Below, one piece after another: positions 27,201 through 40,000 of a DNA stretch of 63,562 nucleotides; the stretch's first letter is position 1, and the number at the start of each line of letters is the position of its first letter. Source of the DNA: Apostichopus californicus (lineage: Eukaryota; Echinodermata; Holothuroidea; Aspidochirotida; Stichopodidae); the NCBI GenBank assembly GCA_020650975.1, contig JAIPMN010000906.1, forward strand, positions 1 through 63,562, in the 5' to 3' direction. The notes beneath the pieces were generated by a model. The model was not told the DNA's origin and ran no database searches. It saw nothing but the letters and a program-made list of their open reading frames with translations. The translations under genes were made by a program, and so were the position numbers.

Positions 27201-30200
27201 GAAGAGAAATGTACAAAACAAGGGTATGACCATTCAGCTGCTTTGAAAGGAATTGTTTCTGATATATTTAGGTAAAGATATGGAGGTATAATATTGTAGT
27301 GAATAGGTTGTGTTGCAACAGCAATACTAAGGGCCACTTTATGGCAAAAGTGCAAAGGCACCTCATTCTCATCACAGATCTTGAATAATATCTCTACTCA
27401 GCCTTCATATTCCATTCTATCATCTACTTTTACGTTACTATACGTTTTGAATATGAAACAATTCAACTGGATACCCAGCCTTACGTTTAAACAGAGTCTG
27501 ACTGAACCAAAATAAGCAGAGTGAGGTATGAATATAAAGCAAAGACAATCTCACAAGGCATACAATGGCCAGGATTTTCTTACCCAATAAAAAGTGGAAA
27601 ATTTTCTGGATTTCAGGACAATAATCTACATATGTTATCTTGCACATAATTTAAACATTAGAATGGAAACGTATTCTGTCCACAACAAATCAAATTTCAC
27701 ACTATTTTCATATTCTATGAAACATGATTTATCTGCAACCTTCTTTGTATACTCCACTTTTTTTTATGATGTGCCTTATACTTGGTACACTCAGGTATGA
27801 AGTAGGCATAGGACTTTGTGCTGAATGAGGAGGGAGGATCATTGGCCGACGGGGTCCGATCATTGAGGGAGCGAAGTGTTAAAAACAGGTGACCCGTTCA
27901 CTCTAGGCATGGTACAGCGAGGGTGCTGAGGTTATGAGGAGACAGGTAAGCGAGGAACAAAATAAACTACTATAATTTTATAAACAGAGGGTTCTGGACT
28001 GAGAATGTATTACATGACAAGACCAAGCCCACCCAATCCACACGGCTTCATATTTTACAATGCTTATAGGATGTGGTTATCTACAAGGCGATCCACTTGT
28101 AATGATCAAAACAGCTTTCCACCTATTACAAATAATAATTATTCCCCATCTCACCTATCACCGGAGGCTAACATTTGTCCGTCTGGGCTAAAACAGACGG
28201 ATCTCACTCCATCCTTGCTCTCGCCTGGACTGCTCTCTATATCATCCTCATCCTCCTTCATGTACAATATTTTCAATAGTTCCTGTTAATGACAAGAAGA
28301 AAGCAATCTTACCATCAAGATATCAGATAAATCCCTTTTAAAATAGGAAAGGATTGATTTGGTAAAAATTTAGAACTACAATTTTTATTTTTTAATCAGT
28401 GAACCTTTGGGCTACAACTTGGCTAATAAGCTTCTTTTTTTTTGTACTGGAGGTGGGAATGGGGTGGGGTTGCCAGTTAATAGTCACCATACCTTGCATA
28501 CCATGATACCAGTGATCACACCCGGTCTGATTCGATACAACCGAGAAAGTGTCAGGGAAAGAGGTGTTTCAAGTGAAATTCCACTCTTTATGTATAGATA
28601 CTGTAAGTACTAAGATATGCATCATGATATAGGTATGTGTTTATACTATATACGAGTAAAACAAATTAATAAACAAACAGGATTTGAAGAAAAGTGATCT
28701 TTATGCTGTAATAATAAGCAAAGTTAATGGCGTGCACAATCACCTCACCATAATTAAACAGCATTATGACTATTAATGTATTTAATGTACAAAACTCTAA
28801 ATGAACTGAGTTAACCATCTATTAAATATTAAAGCCAGCTGGTTGTGTTTTGTGACATAATATCTTCCATCACCCAAATAAAGATATGTGATATACTTAA
28901 ACAACATCACAACAGATGTTTCATCCATTACGAATGTCTGTAACTTTCAAAACAAACAACAAGAATGACAACCTAGGTCAACTCATGTATGATAACCAAT
29001 CAAAACAGACGTTGTTATTGTCATTTACTGGTGCTAGCTAATAGCCAATCGATGGGAGCCTTCTTTTTGGTTGAATATGAAATATATTAATTCCATTTTG
29101 ATACAGAAGATTGGACTGGTTACTACATGACCTCTATGGAAGGTTTAATTCCCTTACAGAATACTATGGTTCCTGTGTTACAAAAACTGTTATGTATCCT
29201 TTGCACTTGTATAGCAGTTTGCACCTTTTTTCATTGCATTTTGCAATATGATACCAGATAACTCATTCCCTTAATTTACATTTTGCTCTTTAAATATAAA
29301 AATATCTTTAAATTTGTATGCATCTATATATCCAATCTTACTGTCTTTCCACCAGATGTAATCAGGTTATTTGTACTAGTTGAAATTAACCGGTGAAGTT
29401 TATTTAACTAAAGCGAGAGTTTAGGGGTTTGTTCAATGGTCTTGTTCAGCTTAATGTTCATCAAATCACTAGCAGTAACAGCATACAGTAACAGCACACA
29501 GTAAGAGCTAACAGTAAGAGCATACAGTAAGAGCACACAGTAAGAGCATACAGTAAGAGCACACAGTAAGAGCACACAGTAAGAGCACACAGTAAGAGCA
29601 CACAGTAAGAGCACACAGTAAGAGCACACAGTAAGAGCTAACAGTAAGAGCATACAGTAAGAGCACACAGTAAGAGCACACAGTAAGAGCACACAGTAAG
29701 AGCACACAGTAAGAGCATACAGTAAGAGCACACAGTAAGAGCACACAGTAAGAGCACACAGTAAGAGCACACAGTAAGAGCACACAGTAAGAGCTAACAG
29801 TAAGAGCACACAGTAAGAGCACACAGTAAGAGCACACAGTAAGAGCACACAGTAAGAGCACACTGTAACAGCACACAGTAACAGCACACTGTAACAGCAC
29901 ACAGTAACAGCACACAGTAACAGCACACAGTAACAGCACACAGTAACAGCACACAGTAACAGCACACAGTAACAGCACACAGTAAGAGTTAACAGTAACA
30001 GCACACAGTAACAGCACACAGTAACAGCACACAGTAATAGCACACAGTAAGAGCTAACAGTAACAGCACACAGTAACAACACACAGTAACAGCACACAGT
30101 AACAGCACACAGTAAGAGCTAACAGTAACAGCATACAGTAACAGCACACAGTAAGAGCTAACAGTAACAGCACACAGTAACAGCACATAGTAACAGCACA

Positions 30201-33200
30201 CAGTAACAGCACACAGTAAGAGCTAACAGTAACAGCACACAGTAACAGCACACAGTAACAGTACACAGTAACAGCACACAGTAACAGCAAACTTTCATTC
30301 TACATCAGTCTTATGGGACTAACAATCACCACATTTTAATAACCTTCCCCAAGAAAACTCACTTATATCAAGCACATGTTTTCAGATCAGTTTTTTAAGT
30401 AAATCAAGAACAGAATTAATTGGACATATATAATCCCTGGAACTTACTGATCTGGGTATTTATGAATGACGATACTTACCTGTCTACGATACACATGCAC
30501 TCCCATCTACCTAGCCTAAAACAAGTAGTAACATTCTTGCACTGCGCCCCCATATTTGACCGAACAAAACGTTACTGGCTAAAATGCTACTTTGAACACT
30601 AGGTTTCCTAAATCGACTCTTAGATATGAATGCAAATAAAGTTTACTCACATTAGTATAAATATTTTTCTTGTAGATAGTAGTGTCCACTAACGGGTCGA
30701 TATTCCATATTCTGACGGTGTTATCTGAGCCGCAAGTACTGAATGTGTTTGGAGGCAGGGTAGCTTTGTTGCCATCGGTAACCTCTGGGTAAATATCAAC
30801 ACCCCAGATGCATGATGAGTGATAGAGAAAAGACCACTGCCTACCTATCTTGTGTACGTCATGAACATCCCAAACATACAAACTGTGATCTGAATATATA
30901 CATGTCAGCTGAAATAAAGAGGGGCAAAAAGTATGGAATTATATTTAAAGTCTCAATACTTGTTTGCTGATGAACTTCGGAAAACAAACTTCCGAAGCAG
31001 ATTCAATGTTTTTTATTCTAAATACACTCTGACCAGGTGGGTTTAATGGAGAAAAGCTGTCGAAATCGAAAGAAATTTATTTTCTGTTGCCCTTATGGCG
31101 CGAACGATTTACCGTAAAATCACTGCGATCGCCCATATCAGCATGCTCATTACACAAATGTAACCTTTATATATATACTCCTATCGTCCACTTTTTTACC
31201 CAATTCCACGGAGGAAACTTCTGAAAACACCTGTTTATTCATTCCAATGGAAGGAAATGACACAATTTCGCAAGCTACATCGTTTAGACCGAAAGAGAGA
31301 TAATATTCTAGAGACCTAACACAGGCTAGCACACAGCCCTAACACTCGCAAACAAAACAGAGAGATTTGATTGGCGCATGATCTGTCGGGCGGTGCTTGA
31401 AAATTTTGATTGAAGTTTGTAGAATCTACGGACTCGTTACAAAATCTGGCGAATTTTATTCAGCTCAAAATGTTTAACGACAGATAACTCAATAAAAATA
31501 ATGAATATTAATATGAAAATTGCATAAAACAGTGTCATTTTTGCGGAGCTTTTAAGGGCAGTAAGCTGGAAAGGTCGAAGATTAAATTTGCCAAAAACAC
31601 ATTGAGATTTAAAATACTACTTTGACACATGCTGCAAAGTATCAATGAATTAGCAACAAGACCACAATCTTTCAAAGCTAGCTACATATAAAGCATAATA
31701 TCAGTCAAATTAGAACTAAAGGATAGTTGATTTACAGAACTAGGACTTCATAAACATTTGCTACTAAGACTTTCCATTACAATTGCATTTTGACAAGAGT
31801 GATTGAAAAATATATATGCAAGAAGTTTCAATGAAAATGTTAAGACAATTCTTCAAATATCTCAAAATTAAAATTTATGACAAATGGTTAGGCCAACAAG
31901 GTAAGACCTCTTTACTATGTAGTCATAGCAACAAGAACTTTGTTTGTCTTTGAGAGTAAATGATTTAGTGATGAATACCTTCATGGTAATGTTGTCCAGG
32001 ACAGTTGCTACGGTATCTGGATATCTCACATTCTCCATAGGAGAAAATATGTGGCTGAGAAGAGCGAAAAGAGATAAATCAAGTTTCAGATGGGGACTTC
32101 AAAAAGTTTCATAAAGAAGTAATACATTCACTACACTCAGAAACCATAGCAAATGGCCTTTGAAGTTCAATCCAAGAAAAAGTGAGTTAAAAAGTCATAC
32201 TAAGACATCTGCTCAGGATAGACAAAGTATCACCTGGCCCGAGTAAGTGCCGTTCATCCCCACCCCCAATCCCACCCCAATCCCAACCCCTCCTTCTCCC
32301 CTTCCCTACACAAGAGGGTGATTCTGTCACTTGCAATTAAGGATTGCTCGTCCTCCATTGAAGGATTGTCTGATGATCCAAAAGGATTGAATATCTTCTC
32401 AAAGAAATGGAATTGAATATCTTCTCAAAGAATGAAACAATAAATGCACTCACTGTCTGACCTAGAAATAGCTTGTTAATTTGGAAGAGGAATAAAAACG
32501 CAACATTTTGTTAAGAATCAGCCTTGATGTAAACGTACAATCAATGAGTCAATTCTTGATTGGTAGTCTATGAGAGGTACTATATTAAATTTCCATAAAA
32601 AAAAAAAAAAAGAAGTAAATCTCACTCTTTATCGGTTCCTGCTGAAATGTCCATCCTGATATGATGGGGCTTTGGAAGGGATGTTACAAAATACAGAGTG
32701 GCAGCACTGAACACTCTCATGACACCGTCAGCGCAGCCGACGAACAAATGATCCTCGCTGGCAGTGATGCAATAAGCCTGTCGGGTCTGTAAACAAAAAA
32801 CAATAATTGAACGGGAATAACCTATCTAGTATCACATAGCAAGCATGGTGTAAGTGTCTTAATACATAAATGTATGGTAGGCTTTGCACACAGAAACCAT
32901 AATATTTCATACTTTATGATTCAACAAACTTATTCAATACTCAAAATCGCCCTGCACAACCGTAAACACTAAATTATTCATTATCGTGTGTCATAAGATA
33001 AGGGATTGATGAGTTCATCTATAGGCCTAGATTTCACAATTTTAGCTACTTGGTAAACACTACCGGGGCATTAAAAATCTAAACGCTACAATCAAATTTC
33101 CACTGGCATTTACCTTAATATGTCGGGTCTGTTTGTTTTTTTGCTACTGTCCAACATTGAAATCCACTGATATGAAAGCTTCAGTAAATAACCTGAATTT

Positions 33201-33981
33201 CAAGGCCTGCGTCTGTGTAACATTTATCAGGTGGCTAGTATACCATACATATGATAATGCAAATATTTCTGGCCAATCAGATATCAGCAGCAATAAAATA
33301 TATGTTGATGTACACCCACTCAGAATGCAGCTTCCCAATAGTTAAATGCCAAGTTTGGTCATATAATTTGTAATTTTGAATAAATATGAAAGCCTTGTGA
33401 TGTTAAAATATCTTTTTAGAAGTATTTTACAATTCACATACCAGCACAAGTTGAGTGTGAATGGTGCCATAATATTATCAAGATAAGTTGCTAGATTGTT
33501 GTATTAAAATATCTAAACTGCCCAGCTACATGTATGCTACAGCTAAAATGTTGCGTCCTAAAGCAAATTCCACATGCTAGATATCCACATGTATGTTTAC
33601 TGCTCTTAAGCAAAGATCATACCACTGTTGGGTGTTGTGTTATTTGCATGGCACTTAAAAAAAAAAAATTTTTGATGGCGATATATTAGAATTTATAAAC
33701 AATGGATATAACTTTAGCGAGAAGAACTGCAAATTGAATTAAACAAGTATTACGGACGATGAATAGATATTAAAGATAAATAACGTACAAGCCAATACAG
33801 ATCATCCAGAGATTACCCACAGTGCAACATTTATATTTAACACACAATTTAATATTGCACGTCAAGAGCTCTTCTACGTGAGAGCTATTTAATGCTGTTT
33901 GTGAAGTGGGTGAATAATGAACAGAGGAGTGAGATAAACGGTAATCATGAAAGATTGATCACCTATGAACTCATCATTATC

Positions 33982-34014
<33 letters not shown>

Positions 34015-37000
34015 AACAGTAAATATCAAACAAGAAATAATACTAACAAAACTTAGACAAGAATAAACAATATTAACATGTGATACATATATAACCCTTT
34101 ATATATTAACAGACCAAGTCACATGCCTTTGATTCATGCTGACTTAATACTCTTTTCAACATAGCTTCACTCTAATTTGTCAAACTTGGTTGTGGTAACC
34201 ATGTGTCAGACATTTCTTAGCATACAAAAACCCTTTATGTAAATACTTCAAGAGCAAATCTTGATGAATATATAGATTTTTGTTGTTTCTTTAAAGTTAG
34301 CTACAACCTTACCCGTAGTTCTACCCATTTGTCTAACATTCTGTCTTCGTTGAATTCACAGAGGAGGCCTGACTTTGTGACTGCGTAGACCCTGTCGCTG
34401 TTGAAACCAATTCCAAATGTGACGCTGCAAAAGAGGTTGTTCTTCTGCTCTCCGAGGATACTGTTACGTCCATGTAAAGGGAGCGTTTGCCTTGTCTGAT
34501 TCGGAAAGAGAATGGTTATAGTTGTTCTTTGGTCAAGGTTGTTAAACTCAACACAAAAATCAGAGATGATATAAAGCATCATAACAGAAGCGTTCAACAT
34601 GTGTAATAGTCTACAAACAAGAAATATGTTTCACACAGCATAACCTCTGTCTTCTCATATAGAGGATTAATCTTTCACAGCAAATCCATGCAGTTCTTAT
34701 ACATTCAGCACTTTAGCAGTTATATTGTGACTTAAGAAAGAAAGAAAAAGTTTTGTTTTCATCATTTGGTTCATTAAAATTTAATGTCTTTCTCTTTATT
34801 ACTTAGTAGCATGTGGAGTGTTAAATGTGTGCACACTTAAAGATTTTGAAATTTGAAATTTTAGTCATCATCAAACGAATACCACTAATAATTTCAAATT
34901 TGTAACATATTATCTATGCTATATTGATGAAACATGGTTACATTGTGATATTAAGAAATTTAAATAGCAGAGGTGGAGCCATCACAATGTTTAGAAAAAG
35001 ATGGAGGGTATCTAAACTACCAATTAATAGGGAATAACACATGGCCACCAGTGTTTCCTCTAAGAAATTTCCCATTGAGTCAAAATGGCTAATATCTGAA
35101 TATTTGACTCGCCCCGTCCTGGGGGAGGGGTCTAAGGGGAGGGGTAAAATTCGGGGAAAATTATTTTATTGAACCAAAAACACAATCGGTCAATATATTT
35201 CGTGCCTTTTCATGATGTAACATTTTGCCGACAGTATTAGTACGAGGGGCGTAGCCTGGATTTTCAAAGTTGTAGGCATGACTATCTGAGCGGAGCGCCA
35301 CCATCGGTTGGCGCGGAGCGTACAAGAAAATTTTTGGTTTTACAAACCCCCCAGATGACCGGAAACGGCCCTTCCCGAGTGTTCATTTTGGTTCCCTGGC
35401 CTCTTGGTAACTTGAGACACCTCATTCAATATCACTTTTAAACCAAAAAAACAAACAGTTAAAAAAGTACTTAATTCAATACTACAAAATGTATTTAAAA
35501 TTTACATGTACAGAGTAAGCCAGTAACAACAGGCAACAAAGTGTTGCAGCTCTATAAAGTCTGTTAATCAACGATAGGCTTATTTGACTGTGGAATGTTT
35601 CTCAACTGAAATATTATCTGCGTAAACGGGTTCTTAACTATATGTTAAAAAACTGACAAGATCGGATCCTAGTCTTTTTCGGCAGGTAGAGTGTTGATTA
35701 AAACGGCACGCGATAGAAATGACAGCCTAGATGACAGAAGAATAGGTAGCCATATTCTTGCTATGTTCATTTCAATAGTTTTTCCTGTCTAGACTCTAAA
35801 ACTCGTCCAGCAAGCTTATGGATTTGAGTTATGGGTGTTTTAAAAAAAAAGAAAATTTGGCCAAAAAAGTGTAGGCCCGGGCCTACAGTGCTGCATACTG
35901 GCTACGCCCCTGTGTACTAAACATCGGTATCCAATGTCTGATTTTAAATTGAGGCATGGAACCCTGAGCTTTATTTAAAAGATGATTGCTAAATAATAAT
36001 AAATTAGTTCGTTGCATATTACGCTTTATTTTTACAAGCTAAATTTGGCTCAAATATAGTGCACCGCTTGCAATGCAGGGTAGGAATTTAGATTTGGCTC
36101 TGCGGGGAGCTATTTTGGAAAATGAGAAGTTAAAAACGCCCCCCTTTTAAAATGTATTTACGAGGGCTTTTTTAAGGTTTAAGGGGCGCTTTTCCAAAGT
36201 TCAATGTGCTGTTTACGGAATAGGTTGTAAGCATTCATCAGGATCAAGTAAGCACAATTACCCTCTTCCTAGTTAGCTGCGACTGTATAGCAAATTCATT
36301 GAAAGTTTAATTGCCAAAATTTGCGATCGTTTAGCAAATAACGTCAATCCACCGAATATATGACGAAAAACCAATAACCCATCAACTGAAATAGAAAACA
36401 CAGGTTTACTTCTACTGAAGGTGTGGATAAAATCACCCACCACCAAATACGAAACCATTATACCGCTGAAAAGTAATCGAAGTTAAAACCTTCAATCCAT
36501 CGCCACAGCAACGGTGTACATAAAATACAACATTCCCTCTCTAAGACATAGCACATAGCACAACTGCCGATTTCCAGCAATTTTTTTTTTTTTTGCAAAC
36601 CTATGGTTAGGCTACATTTCCCATTGACTTAGTGTGGTTGTTAGGCTAACATGTGGTCGAAGGTTGCAGTATTTCATGGATATTTTAGTTCTAGCTAACT
36701 GCATCACAATTCCGTTGACTACGTGTGGTGTTTGGCTAGCCAAACACCTTGCGCGCGACGATAGCAGCAAGGAAAGTATGTAAACAAAGCTACGCAAAGT
36801 ATTGTTATTATTTTTTTTGGGCAAAACGATGGTTAGGCTACATTTCCCATTGACTTAGTGTGGTTGTTAGGCTAACATGTCAAAGATTGCAGTTTTTATG
36901 GGATATTTTTTATTTTTTATTTGCGACACAACTTGAGCGAATAAACAGATGGCTAGGTTAGAGTTCCATGTTGACTTAGTTTGAAGTTAGGCTACATGTG

Positions 37001-40000
37001 GTCGGAGATTTTTGGGGATTTGAGGTTATTGTCGCTGGTACTGAAATTGAGGCCATAATTTGCCAGTGACTGCGCGGGAAGTTCCCGGTGATTGTGCGCG
37101 ACCCTCCCGCACTGCTTCAAATTTGATCAAATGTGATGCGGGATTGTGAGAACTGTTTGTGCGATTCGCACTGCTACTGCAAACCCTAGCTAAAGCAAAA
37201 AGCATGTCACAATTAAATTTACACAGACACCTGATATTACGAGGGTGATTTTCTTATATTTCTTTTTCGCCCTCGCAATTTCGTAGGGCTTTTCTTAGCA
37301 CTTGCTAGGGCGAATCGCCCGTCGCCCCCGCTTATTTCTGACCCTGTTGCAATGTTATGTAAGGTAGGCTATACAGATATTATATTTAGTACACTGGAAT
37401 TGTGAACCATCGAAGTGTAGGCAATGCATCAGTGCACGTGCACGTTACGTTATGATTTAGCTTTACAGCAATCGAGCTAAATCTATGTGACTATGGAAAA
37501 ACAGCGCTACGATAAAGTTAACGATCGCTAATTTAACATTTCTGACGATAAATTGGAAACAATTCACAGTAATAATTTCTTGTGGTACTTGCTAGACCAG
37601 AATCGAGAGATTTTGGGACATCTGGTATAAATCATGTTTTTTTTAATTGCTTTCGGTCTTCCAGACGGCATATTATAAGTGAAAGAATGCAATACTGTCT
37701 ATTAAAGGCGTAAAAATGAGTAAATATCCAAAAGCCAAAATTTCACTTTTAAAAGATGGCTTTTGTGTTAAAGTTACCAGCTACTGTACGTGCCAACCTT
37801 AACTTTAGGCGGCCATCCTCGTTCCTCGTAAGTTACACTCACTCATCAAAAACAATCACTCCCTTTACTTAAAACTGACTTAGGATATTGCTTGTATGAC
37901 AACACTTAATCAATAAATACCTTCCTGGACTTGCGTAAATACCCCATTTGTCAACAATGCTGAACTTTGATCTACATCAAAGATAGACAAGAAATTCCAA
38001 GCAGACAGGATTAATATTTGACAAAGACAATGACATTGCAAAGCTAGGTACAATCTGAATACTAATGATAACCACCACAACAACAACAACAAACACAAAT
38101 GAGACAAACATGAAAGTTACCTTACTCTTCCCAGCAAAATACCAAAACCTAACGCTCCTGTTGCCGACTGTGACAAACGTATTTCCGTCTTCAGAGAATG
38201 CAATGTCAGTAACCTGCAAGAAACAAGAAATGACATTTCAGACAACTATACTACATTACTACTGTACATGTGCTTGGCTGACTCAAAACAAAAACAGGAA
38301 GCTCACAGAACATCTGCCTGATCTTTCCATTTTTTGTCCTGACAAAATTTATAAGCTGATGGTCCTGCTAGACAATTATCAAATTTCAGAGTGCTTTTTA
38401 AGCCCGCCCACACTGTACAACTGATCCCCGATTGGTCTCAACTCGACCGTCATAGCGAAGACTGGTAGTCCTAGGATTGACCCCACGCTCACTGATCAGC
38501 GCACACAACGACCAGCTACTGTTAACGACCGGAGCTCCTTTAGGTTACATGCAAATATCCCAAAACAAACTGGTTTAGATATTTACGAGTGACAAGCTTA
38601 CCTGTCTCCCCACAACTAAAATCTAAAATCCTAGGTCAAAATTCCGTAACAATAATGTTGAGAAAAAATCCAGACGAAAAACTGCACGATGTTGGCACTT
38701 TGAATGGAAGAATGAGAAGGGCATGGAGCGGTCATAGTGGGTGCGCAGCGTTAAAAGGTTACCAGTTCATTCTAAGCACGGTAGAATAAGGGTACTAAGG
38801 TTGTGGGGAGATAGGTAAGCGAAGAGCAAAGTAAATTTATCAACCTGTGATATAGGTTAAGATGATATCCGAGGATCAGGGAAGGGTGCGCAAGTACACG
38901 CCTGCCTCATAATTCTCCGAGCATCCATTGTGAAGAGGAGGCTTACAGAATACATAGACAGGATTACACATGAGCTTGGTTTGGATTCCTAAACCCTTGG
39001 GAAATACTAACATGTAACTAAACTAAACCAGAGAAATAAGTTCTGATGAAGAGCTCAAAGCTGATTTGGTATAATGTGTGTACTTACCATGGAAGCAATC
39101 TTCCCAGAGGAGACCCTGCCACTGCCACTCCTCCAATCCCACACGTTGACGACCATGTCATGTTGCTCCCCGACAGAGACGACATAACCTCCATCGGGCA
39201 TGAATGCCTGACAGATAAACGGAAAGAAACGAGTAAATCACAGATCAGAAAAAGTCACTTACTGACATAAGGAATTATCTGCGAAGTTTAATTAATTGAT
39301 GTAACTGCCTTAGATAGATCCTACAGATTACTATAGACATTCAGATTTCAAAGTCGCCAGAATAATTAATAACTTATCGCTTTTAAAAATGGTCCTCTGC
39401 CCATTCCTCCAACTCCCTGCTACCCCGCCCCCCCTCCCCTCCCCCGGAAGGAAAAAATGCATCCGATACACACTTTGGATCATTGACATTCCTTCTACTT
39501 CATTGTTTGGATAACAATTTCACACAACATCCATACTGATAGATATATTCCGAGACATTTATTTTATAAACTGAGTTTGAACATATCCATATTAACAAGA
39601 TTTTGTGTTATTATAAGAAAAACACAATACAAAGCAGCAAATTGAAGGAACAAAATTTAGGCTTAATGGAGCATTAGGCTTAATGAAGCCTGCGAGGCTG
39701 TCCTCTTTTGTACTAAAAAGCTTGGTACTAGCAATGAACTGTGCACTATTAAACTGGTTAACTTTACTCCAGTTGAGTGAATGTGCAAGTTCTTTCTAGC
39801 TCAATTGGTCCATGGGACACAGATGGAAAACTCATCGGATAAATTCTGCTTGAGTGAAATGAGTTTGAAGAGACACAGATCTTGGTCTCAGCTTGTTGCT
39901 GTATGTCTCAAATCTAAAATGCTGACAAGTATTTACAGACAAGCAGGCAATTATTTAGGGTTCCAATTTTGTATAGATATAACAGTTTTGTAGGCTACAA

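Larger units (their letters stand above)
20341..32625 (-). other. MAPKBP1 introns between visible exons 6 and 20, gaps without features
   Basis: The introns at 21108-21660, 21765-22517, 22626-23391, 24145-24793, 24913-25497, 26415-27075, 30909-31978 and 32055-32625 are AT-rich. They contain only homopolymer or C/G-rich runs (for example 22321-22380, 23075-23089, 26441-26450, 32260-32310). A half-copy of the AAGGATTGTCTG end of the 52.7-kb element lies near 32361. No extra exon or RNA gene was found. Confidence 0.55.

Noticed and set aside
29408-30290. Long Cys/Leu/Val-rich open frames (up to 229 codons) on the minus strand
   Set aside because: They are the translation of the 13-bp minisatellite, whose unit has no stop in the frames concerned. 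No start context, splice sites or homology.
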